DNA from: Macrophomina tecta
Taxonomy: Eukaryota; Ascomycota; Dothideomycetes; Botryosphaeriales; Botryosphaeriaceae
Assembly (NCBI GenBank): GCA_024180945.1
Contig: JAKSGN010000033.1
Coordinates: 1,736,001 to 1,800,000, forward strand
Reading direction: 5' to 3'
DNA length: 64,000 nucleotides
Shown one piece after another: positions 10,654-22,328 of this stretch; the first letter of the stretch is position 1; the number at the start of each line of letters is the position of its first letter. The notes below the pieces were generated by a model. That model was not told the origin of the DNA and did no database searches. It was given only the letters and a program-made list of their open reading frames with translations. The position numbers and the translations under genes were made by a program.

Positions 10654-12010
10654 ATGCCGACCTGGAGCTGGAGACTGTCATACCGCGCCACCCAACAGAC
10701 CCAGCAGCTCCTCCTCCGGCGTCGTCCCTCGCCTGCGCCGCTGCCCGCGCCGCCGCCCGCCCCATCTCTCCTCCACCGCCTACAGCTGTCGCCATGCCAG
10801 CACCGCTCCTTTGCCCACTCCGCCGCCCGTGAGCCCAAGACGGGCTCCGGCACGACCACGCCGGTCCCTGATGAGGCTGCCGCCGTACGCGCGCGCTCCA
10901 AGTCGCCCTTCTATTTCGAGGCTGGGTACGCGCTGTATGCAAAGCGCCCTTCGCGACCGTTCCCGCCGCCCTTCCTGTCCTATCCTTCTGGCTCCTTCTC
11001 TGACCCGCTGAGCACTCACAACCGCAGCCGCGACCGCCGCAGCTACGTCAACGGCGAGATGATCCGCGGCATTACCAACGGTGACGATGCCGTGCTGGTT
11101 AGCGACAACTTTATCGGCGCCAACGACGGCGTGGGGGCCTGGGCGGCCAGGGAGAGGGGTCATGCTGCGTAAGCAGAGCTCATGATATGTGTCTTCTCAT
11201 AGAAGAAAGGAAGACTGACAGTATTCGTGCGGTAGACTATGGTCACGTCTCATCCTTCACTTCTGGGCTCTTGAGGCCGAAAAGGACGCTTACGGAGGCA
11301 ACCACGAACCCAATCCCGTTGAGTACCTGCATAACGCCTTCGAGCAAACAAAACTCGCTACCTCCGATCCCAACGAATGGTTTGGCACGACGACCGCATG
11401 CAGCGCGCTGCTGGGTTCCGACTTTGGCGAGCCACCGCAGCCCACCCTGTACGTGACGCAGCTCGGCGACTCGCAAATTCTTGTACTACGTCCCAGAGAT
11501 CGCGAAATCATGTATAAGACCACGGAGCAGTGGCATTGGTTCGACTGTCCTCGCCAACTGGGCACCAACAGTCCGGATACGCCACGAGAGAATGCTGTTA
11601 TGGACCGCGTGCAGATTGAGGAAGACGATGTCGTGCTCGCCATGTCAGACGGAGTTGTCGATAACTTGTGGGAGCACGAAGTGTTGGACAACGTTGTAGA
11701 CAGTATGCACAAGTGGGAAAATGGCGAAGCCGACTTCTGGGATGGCGAAGAGAAGAAAGAAAAGTCTCATGCAGACGGGATGCGATATGTTGCGCAAGAA
11801 CTGGTCAAGGCCGCCCGGACTATTGCGGAAGACCCTTTCGCTGAAAGCCCATACATGGAAAAAGCTGTTGATGAGGGTCTTTCCATTGAAGGAGGTGAGT
11901 TTGCAGTAAATGGGCACTCGAGCTGTTGTGCGACTTGACTAAAACTTGATGCAGGTAAACTGGATGACATCAGTGTTGTTGCGGCCGTTTGCAAGCGTAG
12001 AAAGTCCTGA
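10654..12010 (+). CDS. PP2C-family phosphatase, mitochondrial (Azr1/PTC7-like)
   Basis: A 409-residue PPM/PP2C-type Ser/Thr phosphatase of the short PTC7/Azr1 branch. Exons are 10654-11168, 11236-11894 and 11955-12010, with introns of 67 and 60 nt. The N-terminal 65 residues are Arg/Ser/Ala/Pro-rich without acids (SWRLSYRATQ, then LLLRRR, then HRSFAHSAA), a typical mitochondrial presequence. Metal-binding and catalytic motifs follow: NGDDA near 142, ANDGVGAW near 157, GTTTACSALL near 221, QLGDSQIL near 246, SDGVVDNLW near 307 and DDISVVAAV at the C-terminus, which is encoded by the last 56-nt exon. All the metal-coordinating aspartates I can place are kept. The start is the first ATG; an upstream in-frame GTG at 10552 was rejected. 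It is a second, more diverged relative of the PTC7-type gene at 26485. The substrate is unknown. Confidence 0.88.
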
Positions 12011-12990
12011 GTGACCGTAGAGACCCGAGATTCTGTAATTTGAAGCAACGAGGATCCGTCCGGGCCAGTCGGCGTCACGATTCTCGATCCTGCGGCAGCT
12101 GGGCTCAGCCCAACGAGAAAGATCATACTCCGCTCTGGGAGCACCGACGAATCAGGAACCCTGATGGTTATTCAGGATGCCCGCCTCACTCAGCGTCTTT
12201 TGGCGACTCAGGGCCTGAACTGCCCACCAAGAGGCACCAAAAGGCACAAGCTTGCTTCTTGCCCTACCATCTTAATGGTTGCTTTCACGGACATGCGAAG
12301 CATGTGCAAGATACCTTGCGTATGCATTCGCAGCGCTGAGCATGAGGTTGTCCGCTCGGACCTGGAGATATTTTTCTCTACGTGTAACCGGAAAGGCAGG
12401 AATCCGGGGTCGATCTTCACTCCTGCTGCTTTCCGGGCGTTTATATAGTGTATACGCTCTCGTAACTGTTTTTTGTTGAGAGGGACCGACTGGGGCGCTT
12501 CATCTGCAAATGACACATGGCCTGTGGAACCAAACGTATGATCTCTATGGAATCTCCTGTGTCGCGACGGGATAGCATCGGCCGGCGCTTGGAGTGCGGC
12601 GCAGCTGACGGATGAGAAGCGGATCACAACTTTCCCTGCACACCTATCACAGCCACACAATCAGTACACCTCAGAATAACCGACATGCGCACATCGGTCC
12701 GGACCGCTCCTCCGGAATACCCCTGTTCCTATTTTGGGCACTTCCAAGCACCCCTTGTGCCGCTGAAAGTATGATTTTGCGGCGTTTGTTGGTCGGCGGC
12801 TACTGCTACACCCCTGTACACGATTCGAAAGCTGAGAGGCCATTGATGCAGGCGTCACTGCGGCGCGGTCGTCTTGAAAGATGTCTCGCTTCCCTTCTTA
12901 ATGCAACAACTAGCACAACACTGCTAACTCGTATGTTCTGAGTGCCTTCATCCCACAAATTCCCTCTCATCTCTTGCTCTTTCCCCTGAA
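12011..12990. other. Intergenic region between PP2C and HET genes
   Basis: About 1 kb separating two plus-strand genes. A minus-strand frame at 12208-12660 lacks a proper ATG at its start and is not recognised. The 60 bases before the HET start are C/T-rich, as in many fungal promoters. Nothing else is seen. Confidence 0.4.
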
Positions 12991-15716
12991 ATGTTCATAT
13001 CCTTGGTTTGCTCCTTACTTTCACGTTTGTGGCATGGCCTTTCCGGCTTAGATGATTTAGAGCGTCGTCCGGTAGCTGGAACTCAACATGAAGAACACGC
13101 CATAACTCAAGCGAGAGACTCAAGCCACGGCAACACTCTCACTCTACATCATCACCGAGACACATGTGGCCGTGTCTTTCCCGACGCAGCAGGAGCTAGT
13201 AGTGAGCCTTTAGCAGAAGACCATCACCAAACGCCTGTTGAGGCAAAGGATGAGGAAGCTAGTCTTGACCTTGACAGGCTGTGCTCCTACTGCCGCACCA
13301 TCACCATCTCATCTCTTACGTCGCCATCCGGTCACCCCTTCTACCCCACCCGGGCCGCTGTCAAACGCTCAGCCGCGGCCGGGCATGGTTGCCAGCTTTG
13401 CGCCTTCATTTCCAGTTGGACGATTGGTGTTGAGGCGAAGAACTGGTCTCTCGCGCCGTATGGGCACTTCAACGGTATCATCCGCGTGTCTGGCGCTGTT
13501 CAGCAACGACTGGAGCGGTTAGAAGAAGGGCGATTGTGTGCGATGGAGATGTTTGAGGGGGCGGGAAAGGGATTGGTCGCCAAGTTCGGTGGAGTGCACG
13601 GGGATGAGATATATCCGTACAAAGGGCTGAGTCTGGGTAAAGCGAAAGAAGGATGCGGGAGGAGTGGCAAGTTCGGCCTGTCAAGAATTTCCCTAACTGG
13701 ACTGGACGTTTTGCTAACGTTTTCCACTCAGACGAGGTTTCGCGAAGTTACGGTATATCCGTTCGAAGGCCTCTGACGTCCACCGGTTCGCGGTCTTCGT
13801 TCGAATCAGCGCGGCGGTGGATCGCTACTTGTGATGCAGACCATGATTGCTGCCGGGCGCCATCATCGTCCACAAATACGCAGTCTCAGAGTCCTGCGAG
13901 CCGTCTTATCGACGTCTGGGCGTTCGACGAGCAGAGTCTTGATGTTAGATTGGTCGAAACATGGAAAGAGACCAACACTTCGAAAGTATGCACTCACCTC
14001 ATTCAGCCCTCCTCATAATAACACTCCTGCCGCGTAGCATGGTGGACGTCCTCAGGCCTTCTGCAGCAACAGGGCCGTGTGCCACTATAAAGCTGCAGTT
14101 AAAGCTTGACGGCCCAATCATTTCGCGCAGCATGTGTATGATCCTCACACAGGCTTTGTTCGTCATGTGCTCACTACAGTCTTGTGCTGTAGTATACCGC
14201 TCTCAGCCACCGGTGGGGTTTTACCAGGATTCCCTTCACAACAACTCAAGACACGGTCTCGCAGCGAATGAAGCGCATACCTTTCGACTCGCTGCCACTC
14301 ACCTTCAGACATGCTGTGCAGGTCACGCGCGAGTTGGGAGTACGATACCTTTGGATCGATTCACTGTGTATCATCCAAGGCGATTCTGAAGACTGGGCCG
14401 TCGAGTCAGGGCGTATGGGATCGATATACGCGCATAGCTACGTTACGATAGCCGCTGATTGCAGTGCATCGGGTGATGCTGGCCTGTTCAATTCGAAAAG
14501 CGTACTACAGGATGAAGAACCGCTGGGGAGGCACGTCCTGTTGAAAGTTCCCGTCGAAGAAGGGGAGGAGACTCGGCTCAATCTTTACGTTTCTGACGAG
14601 CGTTCTGTGCCGTCGAATTTGAAACTGAAGAGCATGTTCGGAGAAGATGGTCCGGAAGGGGTGGATTCCACTGATAGGATGCTGGTAACACGCGGCTGGA
14701 CGCTGCAGGAGGCTGTTCTCGCACCGCGCGTGCTGCATTTTACCAGCAAGCAGTTGATCTGGGAATGCCCCTGGCGCGGTTATGCAGCAGAAGATATTTT
14801 CTCTGTAAACCTGCGTTACACCCGACCGACATACACGGAGATGAAAAACCGCTTACGCTATGTGGAAGAAGAGAGCAGCTACAGTACCACGGAGAAGCTA
14901 CGCAAGCGCCAACATGACCTACTCAAGGCCTGGTACATCGAGCTCATCGAATTACACTACTCAACGCGGGATCTGACTTTCTTGAAGGATAAGCTTCCGG
15001 CTATTGCTGGTGTGGCGGCCTGGACGGCACAGAGTCTGGGTTGTCAATACATAGCTGGGATGTGGCGGGCAAAGCTGGAGTGGGCGCTGACATGGCGGGC
15101 TGTCACAAACCCTCTTGAGGAGAACCACTCACCAGCAGAATCGATCGCCTCCTCGAAGCTGCAAGCACATGACCAGTCCCATGGAACCCACATCCCATCT
15201 TTCTCATGGGCCTGCTCGGCCGGTCAGGTCTCTTGGGACTACTCCATAGGAACTTTCCAGGAGACCGCACGAGTTGAGGACGTACAAATGGAACTGGAAT
15301 GTCGTAGCCTCCCCTTTGGCTGTGTTATGGAGGGTTCATGCATACGGGTAGCTGGATTCCTCTCTCGGCATATCGTTGCGCCGTTGCCTGGGGCGTGGAA
15401 CGCCTTTGTCTTCAAACGTTGCGGCGGCCTCGTTGGCAAGATCCACGTGGATCGGTCCATCAACACCACAGACGATGACACATCATTTGAACTGACATGT
15501 CTAGAACTGGGACTCGGGTCGGGGCCAGAACTACGGACGGGAAGGCATGTTCAGCCGATGCCCAGGCGTGTGTGCGTACTTGTGCTTGCCCCAGTTGAAG
15601 GGAACTCAGGTTGTTATACTAGGCAAGGTATTGCGGACTGGGCTTGGGACGAAGAAAGCGCGGCTTGCAAGAGCTACAAGGAGCTGCGCAGATGGTCGGC
15701 CGTTACCATCTACTAA
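12991..15716 (+). CDS. Heterokaryon-incompatibility (HET) domain protein
   Basis: An 807-residue HET protein (PF06985 type), of the class that triggers cell death after fusion of unlike hyphae or acts as an innate-immunity effector. Exons are 12991-13636, 13732-13985 and 14193-15716. The first intron (95 nt) has a TTGCTAACG branch site; the second (206 nt) is long for this window. The N-terminal 300 residues carry the Cys pairs usual upstream of HET domains (LCSYC near 97, CQLC near 134) and a SARRWIATCDADHDCCR segment. The HET core begins at residue 301 with YTALSHRWG, continues with RIPFDSLPLTFRHAVQV and LGVRYLWIDSLCIIQ, and ends near RGWTLQEAVLAPRVLHF (about 468-483). The 320-residue C-terminal part has no repeats and no recognised NACHT or WD domain. 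The frame is intact across all three exons. The partner and specificity cannot be inferred. Confidence 0.92.
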
Positions 15717-17249
15717 TAGCACATCGTATCTTGAAGCAGTAGAGGGTCTAGTTGCATTACCGCCAGAAATAGTGACAGCCCGCGATCTGGTATGAGCTGG
15801 CCTGGGGCCGATGTCAAGCACGCGCACCCCTTTAGGCAATAGATCGAGAGCAGAAAGGGAGCTTAGCGACTCTTCTCACATGATACGTTATATTTGACCG
15901 GGCGCGGAGAATGAAGCGTTCGTTGACCTTACATCTAGCCAGGCTCTTCTTCAGACGGTGGGTACGCCGCGAGCACGGCGGTTCGTAGTAATGCCCTTCC
16001 GCATGCATAGGAAATGCGAGAAAATAAGACAGAAAGGTTGCCAGTCGACGGCGGATGGAGGTGTAACGGTGCAGGGCGCAAGCAAGCACTCTCGGACTGG
16101 AGCCAAGTGCAATGTCTTTTGCCATGCACTGTAGCGATGTCAAGATGCCGCGGCATTTCGTCCAATAGTGGAGAGAGTGGCAGTGAAAACAGCAGCCTCG
16201 GCGGACAAGGGCCGCATTGAGGAATCCGGTTGGCGGGCGGGAGTGGAAGTGGAATGTTTTGCGAGCGAGTCGTTTGGGCGGACTCGGCGGCATCTGCAAC
16301 TCCTCTACCAACAGTCTCCTGCCCCCATCCGGTAATTTCCCTTAGCTCTCTTTGCCCGGGCCGGGTCGCGGTATGCCTTGTTGAGACAGTTTGTCCGGCT
16401 GCAAAGAGGCGCACTCATCAGCCCCCGCCGGCCACTCCGGCTGGTTCCTGCGCAAGGGCTCCAAATGGAATAGAACAGCGCGGGCCGAGCTCGACGCCGC
16501 GCCTTCCCCGGATGGCAAGCGCCAGACCCCACGTTGGCAGGCTGTTGGGTCGAATCATCAATCCACCCATTGCTTGCCGCCAGCTACGCACGTACGTGGT
16601 AGACACAGCCCGGTGTCAGCCGTCACTGATAAGTACCGCGCGGGTCTCTGTCCCAACAGCCGTCAGTTCGTGGTCGTCCAACTTCATCCCGGCAATCGTC
16701 TCGGCGCTTCCGTCGCCATCAGGCCTCATTCCGATCCACCATCGCATCATTTCTTCGGCATTCTTGCGACTTTGACGGTGAGTCAAGCATCTAATCTCCC
16801 CGCAATCGAAAGTTGCCAAACCCCAGCCCGCCCGGCGGCACCTAACCACCTTGTTACTGGTGCTGCAGCTGGCGGCTCTGCCTTCCCCGCGCATTTAGAA
16901 TAGGATAGCACGCGGGCGTACCACAGGCTAACGCTTATCCCCCGCCAAGGTTTCTTTAGCCTAGGTACATGTGAAAGAGAGCACTGCCGCCAATTGTCCG
17001 CTTCGCATACCTCATACGTACGCTACAGTCAAACAGCACCGAGCTTGACCTTGGCTTCTTGGGGCTCTGGAATAAACCTAGACGAACCGAACAGTGTGCC
17101 AATTTTGCCATTTAGACCGCGATTGCGGTTGCCTGCTGCAGCACTTTATCTATATATCCACTCTGGTCGGTGGCCCATCTCCTCTACCAGAGTTGGCCAT
17201 TCGACGCCGCAACTAGAAAGTCAATCGATTGCCCAAAGAGCCTCTGATT
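15717..17249. other. Intergenic region after the HET gene
   Basis: About 1.5 kb with no gene I can support. Several 120-180-codon frames on both strands overlap one another and lack recognisable domains. One plus-strand stretch around 16,510-16,775 reads as a basic, Ser/Ala-rich N-terminus but ends without a credible continuation. The right end holds the promoter of the lipocalin-like gene, including a TATA-like site listed separately. Confidence 0.4.
17151..17157 (+). promoter_or_regulatory. TATA-like box of the lipocalin-like gene
   Basis: The sequence TATATAT lies about 95 bp upstream of the ATG at 17250, a usual distance for a fungal TATA element with a short 5' UTR. This is position and consensus only; there is no expression evidence. 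Confidence 0.4.
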
Positions 17250-17966
17250 ATGGCCGCGCCTCCGGAAAAGACACTCGACGACCTTAATGGGTCCTGGCTC
17301 ATGGTACCGCCTCCCACCCGCCCATCCCTGGCGTCTCCGTCCGTTTCCGTTACGCGGAGCCGTTCAGACTACTAGTAAGGACTGTTAAAACTGATCGCTG
17401 TCGTTACTCCACTACAGAACAGGAAGCTTTCCGGTGATACCGATGCTGTCCTGTCCCTGCAGGGTGTTAGCTGGTTCATCCGTAAGACCGTCGGCTTCGC
17501 CACGGTCACCCTCAACCACAAGCACTACAAGGACGACGAGGGCAATGAGCACATCGACATAGACCAACTCATCACACCCGGCATCCAAGGCACCAGCGAG
17601 AAGCGCACGCTAAACTGGCAGTGGCGCGATCACAGCGACATCATCTTCGGCAAGGTCAAGGGCCGCACCCGCAAGGTCCGGTTCTCCGACGTCCCGGATG
17701 ATGAAGACGGCAAGTTCATGAAGGAGGGCTGGGAACCGGCATTTCTGGAGAAGGGCGAGGTCATTGAGACTTATGTCGAGAGCCTGGACAAGGGTTGGAC
17801 CGCCAACCAGTTCTGGGGCTTCGAACTCATAGACGGCGAGAGGAGGTTTTTGAGGCATGTCATCGTCAAGGACAAGTCGGGTAAGAAGGTCATCCGGCTT
17901 AAGATCGTTTACGACTGGGTCGGGCCTCTTGCCGACACGAACGGCAGCAACGGCACCGCACAATAG
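17250..17966 (+). CDS. Conserved fungal lipocalin-like protein, function unknown
   Basis: A 200-residue protein in two exons, 17250-17303 and 17418-17966, split by a 114-nt intron after codon 18 (donor GTACCG, acceptor CTACAG). The sequence resembles a family of small fungal proteins with a predicted lipocalin/FABP-like beta barrel: it opens with LDDLNGSWLMNRKLSGDTD, then WFIRKTVGFATVTL, the HIDIDQLITPGIQGT strand pair, a Trp-rich NWQWRDHSD strand, and closing strands IETYVESLDKGWTANQFWGF and RLKIVYDWVGPL. There is no signal peptide or membrane segment, so it is probably cytosolic. Family recognition rests on the spacing of these Trp/Gly/Asp motifs and is from memory; ligand and role are unknown. 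The frame and splice are clean. Confidence 0.85.
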
Positions 17967-18374
17967 TTGAGGGCATAGGGGTAATGCCTCGCTGATGTTT
18001 GAGTGTGGTTGGAAACAAAAGAGGATTTTGACGCGACGCCAAAGTTTTTCGTTGCCTAATACTCGTTTTTGAGGGCGAAGAAGTAGTGTACACCTGTTGT
18101 AGAATACATGGGAACTTTTTCGCTTTGTATCTCACGAACGGCAATGGTGATCATACGCGTTCGTGCTGCTCTATTCAACGGGTGCCAGTCGCGGCAAGAC
18201 GAGAAGAGCAAAATCCTCTACAATGATCCTATAATTTGTGAAATGCCTTATCAACGTACATGATGGTGCCGATCGCCTTTCAAATTATCATTACCGTCCG
18301 TTAACCAAATCAGCAAATGAATGCATGCACACCAGCCGCCGCAGTTGTCGTTACCGTATTATCGTAAGGAACGC
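17967..18374. other. Convergent intergenic region
   Basis: About 400 bp between the convergent lipocalin-like and DUF3712 genes. It is more AT-rich than its neighbours and presumably contains both 3' UTRs and terminators. No gene is seen. Confidence 0.4.
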
Positions 18375-19558
18375 TCAAGAACTGGCTCCGCCCAGCGCGC
18401 TTGCAAGGTTGAGATCGTAACGAATTGTATTCTCCTTGATGGCCGCCTCCAACCACGGGATGTGCTCTCCAGCAGCGTTGATGCTGCTGTTTCCAATGAT
18501 GTCCAGCGGCAGCACAAAGTCGGTGTACTGGCGCGTCACCAGGCCCAGGACAAGGGTGGTGTTAACGTAAGAGCGCATGTTGAACGTGTTGTTGCCGGGC
18601 ACAAGGTTCAGGTCCGGAATGAGCGTGTAGCCAATGTAGGTGCCGTTGACAGAGAGATCCATGGTCACGTTACCCATGGCGACGCTGATGACAGAGGGGT
18701 TCGGGATGACGAGCGTGCCGAGGAGCGTCGCGCCGTCGGGCTCAGGGGTGGTCCTGATGTCGGTGGAGGTGATGGCCAGGCCCGAGAGTTTGTTAAGCCC
18801 TTATTGAGACGTCAGTCTTGCTTTTTTTTTTTTTTTTTTTCGCACAGTAAAGCACGCGGCTCGATTGAATTGAGCTTACCCTTCATCGTGACGACTTTGT
18901 TGTAATCAACGTCGAATGAAGGCAAGCCGCTGAGCTTCACCGACGGCCGGCCGCGCAGACCGAGCCTGAACTCCTCGCTGTTAATTACCAGCTTGTTGTA
19001 GGCGATGAACTGATCCATATCCACGACCTGCACATCCTGCTCCACGTCGACCAGAGTCACGCGTTCCGACTTTACTTGGGGAATGGTGATATAGCCAAAG
19101 GGCTTGATATCAGGCAAAGAGTCTTCCAGAAAGAGCGAACCGTTGAATGAGGAAATGGTTGGATGGTAACTGCTCGTGCTCCTGACCGTATTGTTCAAAA
19201 TGAGATGGTACGAGTTCGGTTTGGGATCGCTGATCCCTTGAAATGTTACTTCGATCTCGGCCTTATCCACCTCCTTTTGTCCCTTGTGCGGCACGCCCAC
19301 GTAGATGCTATTGTCGCATGTGAATTAGTTCTCGCGTCTTGTGTGGGACAGAATGACGTGCATAATAGTATACGGGACTTACATCGGCAGCACAATAACT
19401 AGGACGATGGCGGCAAAGATTAGGAGCCAGAGCCACCAAAACCTGGCGCAGTGGCGCTTTGCTTTCGAACCAAACGACTGCTTCTTCACAAAGCCAGAGG
19501 TTGGCTCGCCAGTGGACTCAACGTTATCCGTGTACGAAGTGCCCTTAGTTGTCTCCAT
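18375..19558 (-). CDS. DUF3712 membrane-anchored protein
   Basis: A 342-residue protein in three exons, 19558-19383, 19307-18880 and 18799-18375 (introns 75 and 80 nt). A short cytosolic, basic N-terminus (GFVKKQSFGSKAKRHCARF) precedes one transmembrane helix at about residues 40-59 (WWLWLLIFAAIVLVIVLP). The remainder would be luminal or extracellular: repeated beta-rich modules of the fungal DUF3712 type (DAIEVTFQG-like strands, NPSVISVAMGNVTMDLSVNG, YVNTTLVLGLVTRQYTDF), with several N-glycosylation sequons such as NNT, NGS, NVT and NTT. The family has distant LEA/AsmA-like character and no proven function. The second intron contains a 19-base poly(A) run on the coding strand and no pyrimidine tract. 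It is convergent to the lipocalin-like gene. Confidence 0.85.
18822..18840. repeat. Homopolymer T19 (A19 on coding strand) inside intron 2
   Basis: A run of 19 T on the plus strand lies within the second intron of the DUF3712 gene, between donor and branch region. Homopolymers this long are prone to length change and sequencing error. Confidence 0.9.
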
Positions 19559-21212
19559 GGTTCCTTCTGTGGCGCCGCCGCAATGGGGGAAAGCTTAATC
19601 CCGCCTGGTTGAGATGATGATTGTGGATTCAGCCGCGGTGTTTGACGTGGACTACCCACGCGGTGGTTAGGGGGTAGAGGAGAAGCAAGAATTGAAGCGG
19701 GGAAGCTTTGAAGGCCTAGGTATGTTGCGGACGGGCGGTCTTCTTCAAGCACATGCTCCTCGGAAGTTGGGCCAGATCGGGGGTGGCCAATGGCCGGGAA
19801 GATACTTGCAGTTTTCGGGGGCAGCCGAGAGGCAACGACGATGAAGACAGAGCATCCTTTGGCAAATGGGCGCCAGCCCAGCAACCCAAGCAGGGTCCTG
19901 CAGCGGATAGCTAGCGTGGACAGGTTGAGGTGGACCAATCGAAGACTCGCCAGCGAAGCTTGAACGGGGCATGTTGACAGCACAAGTTAGGACCCAACTG
20001 AAGCACCTGACAGACCGAGGCTAATGAAGAGTTTGAACAAGCACATGCCGCAGATCAGAGCTGAAAATCAGAGCGAAACGGAGGTGTCGGCCGCGCAAAA
20101 GCCGCCGCACTTGAAATGGTTACACAGCACGACGCATGCGATCCCCGGTACCCGGAATGGGGAAATTAGGAACGGGCAGATTTCTCTTTTGCGTATTAGC
20201 CGAGCCCGAGCCCGAGCTCGAGCTCGAGCTCAAGAAGCGCAGAGACAGACTGATGAGGTGGTTGTGCGGTAGGGGAGGGGGGGAGGATCTGTCATTGCTG
20301 GTTCGCCACTGCAGTAATGATCAGCTGGACGCAGGTGCAACGGTGGAGACAGACATGATGGCGTCGGGGCGCTTGGCAGCGCGGCAGCGTGAATTGCTGG
20401 GTGCAACAGCTGGCGGAGGTGCTAAGGACAAGGAGTCGGTTTGGACAGCAAAAGGTTTGATGAGGTTTCCCCGCATCTGCGACCCCAGAGTCCAATAGCG
20501 GCGGACCGGCCGGGGGGCATCACCGGCGGAGGGCCGAAGCGGTCGGACGAGGGCCTGGAGTAGGCAAGTGGTAGCTTAGTGTGGCATGGAAGCGGCTATG
20601 CCATCCGTATTCGCTTGCTGCTCTCGAGGCCCCGGCTGGCGATCGAGAGAGTGCTTGAGCCTTAGCATGCAGGTGTACGGCGCAGGAAGGCCAATGAACG
20701 GGGATGCGGACCAAATCAAATCAAATAGCGTGCAGGGGCAGTGGCGCCCAGTCACGCGAGCCCATCTTCCCTTTGCCGCAGCCTTGACGCCAGCATCTCA
20801 AACTCTCCGTCTCAGTTCTCTCCGGAATTCACGGCGTGCGGCGGATCCAGTCCCAGGTAGAGTAGGCGTCAGATCGGAGGGCCGCCCGTATAGACATGCA
20901 GAAGGTTAGCGAGGGCTTGCGGAGGCTCCGCGCTAGCGCTGCGGCGCGGACATGCCGTCTGGGTCTTCCGGACAAGTTCTGAGGCGGGTTTGCGCCAACT
21001 GCCGATTGGCGCCGTGCGAGAAGAAAGCTCGGTCGTTGCGGTTGGTGCAGCCGGGAGTAAAGAGAGATGGAGCAATGCAGCAGCCGCGAAGCCCAAGGCG
21101 ACGCCCAGTCGGCCGCCAAGCCTCCGATCGACGCGCATCTCCGGGGCCCATGAGGTCACAGCTTCACCTGTCACGTCCAACGGCCCAACATCACCCTCGC
21201 AGTCTCGCCAAC
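19559..21212. other. Divergent intergenic region DUF3712 / G-patch
   Basis: About 1.65 kb between two divergent genes. Short frames on both strands show no recognisable features. A hexamer-type repeat (GAGCCC/GAGCTC units) occurs at 20201-20231. The promoters of both neighbours must lie here. Confidence 0.4.
20201..20231. repeat. Short hexamer repeat of GAGCCC/GAGCTC units
   Basis: About five tandem six-base units in which GAGCCC changes to the palindromic GAGCTC. It is a simple sequence repeat without an evident role. Confidence 0.7.
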
Positions 21213-22257
21213 ATGGCTCCTACTGCTGGAGACGATGCGCGTGCCGCTGCTCCGACTGCGGATGATGGCGACGACGATGACTACATGAATATGGTCATCG
21301 AGGAGCCCAGCAAGAAGGAGACGTCGCTGCAGAAAATGCAGCGCGAAAAGCGCGAGGTATGTTGCTCCCCGCGCCTGCTCTCTGCCTCAGTTGACACTCA
21401 CCCTCAGTAAGCGAATCGAGCGCAGCCAGAGCTACAAGACCAAGCGTGAGCGCGAAGAGGAGGCCGAGCAGGCCCGCGAGGCTGCTCTCAACAAAGCTAT
21501 TGACAGCTCCAACAAGGGCTTCAAGATGCTCGCCAAAATGGGCTTCAAGCAGGGCGAAAGGCTAGGCAAGGGCGAATACGGCGTTGCCGAACCCATCAAG
21601 CTGCAGCTGAAGGAGGGCCGCGAAGGCATCGGTATGGAGTCGGACAAGAAGCGCAAGATGCGCGAAGCATACGAAGAGCATGCGAAGAAGGCCAGGACTG
21701 AAAAACAAACCGAGGAGGAGTACTTCCAGGCCATGGCCCAAGAACGCAAGAACAAGAGGATGGAAGGCCAGTTGATTGGAGCCCAGAAGGTTGCTGAGAA
21801 GCTTGACACTGAGGCAGACGATGACGATGCTGGTCATGGCAATGCGCCCAGCCAGCCCGCCGTCCCTGCAGATGACCGCAGCCGACCACTGAAGAGCATT
21901 CCTCTAGTTTGGCGCGGCCTCGTGCGCTTCCGCCTGGAAAGGGAAAGTGAAGGTTTGATGCGCAAGGCACTTGAAACTAGATCCTCGCGCCTGCCTACCT
22001 ATGATGACCCCGATGAAGATGAGGATGACCAGCGTGGTCTTGGAAAAGACGACAAGTCCAAACTGGTGGTACATGAGGACCTCGGTGAAGATGATCTCGA
22101 GCTTGAGGAGTTCGACGCTCTTGAGCCCCAGCAGAAGCTTGAGAAGGTTGTTCAGTATCTCCGCGACAAGCACAACTACTGCTTCTGGTGCAAGTACAAG
22201 TACCCGGATGAAGAGATGGAAGGGTGCCCTGGCGCCACGGAAGAGGACCATGACTGA
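21213..22257 (+). CDS. G-patch/DUF4187 protein, GPATCH11-like
   Basis: A protein of about 330 residues with one intron near codon 48. Exon 1 is 21213-21356 and its donor is GTATGT. Two acceptors keep the frame: after 21390 (34-nt intron, 336 aa) or after 21411 (55-nt intron, 329 aa). The longer intron is more plausible for splicing and removes a Leu/Thr insert. The protein is highly charged with a helical RERE-type stretch. A G-patch follows (KGFKMLAKMGFKQGERLGKG, then GREGIGME; nt 21511-21640). The C-terminus has the DUF4187 Cys module (HNYCFWCKYKYPDEEMEGCP). This domain order is that of human GPATCH11/CCDC75. G-patches activate DEAH helicases, so an RNA-processing role is likely; the helicase partner is not inferable. 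Confidence 0.9.
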
Positions 22258-22306
22258 GTCTGGCTTCGGGCAGCGAAGGATGCCACCCCATAGCCGAGCT
22301 ATTCGT

Positions 22307-22328
22307 AAAAAAAAAAAAAAAAAAAAAA
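22307..22328. repeat. Homopolymer A22
   Basis: A run of 22 A starts 50 bp after the G-patch stop codon, on its sense strand. It is either a slippage-prone tract in the 3' UTR or the relic of a retroposed poly(A) tail. Confidence 0.9.

Noticed and set aside
12208..12660. 150-codon minus-strand frame between PP2C and HET genes
   Set aside because: Starts with TTG, has no recognisable domain and no splice continuation; treated as chance.
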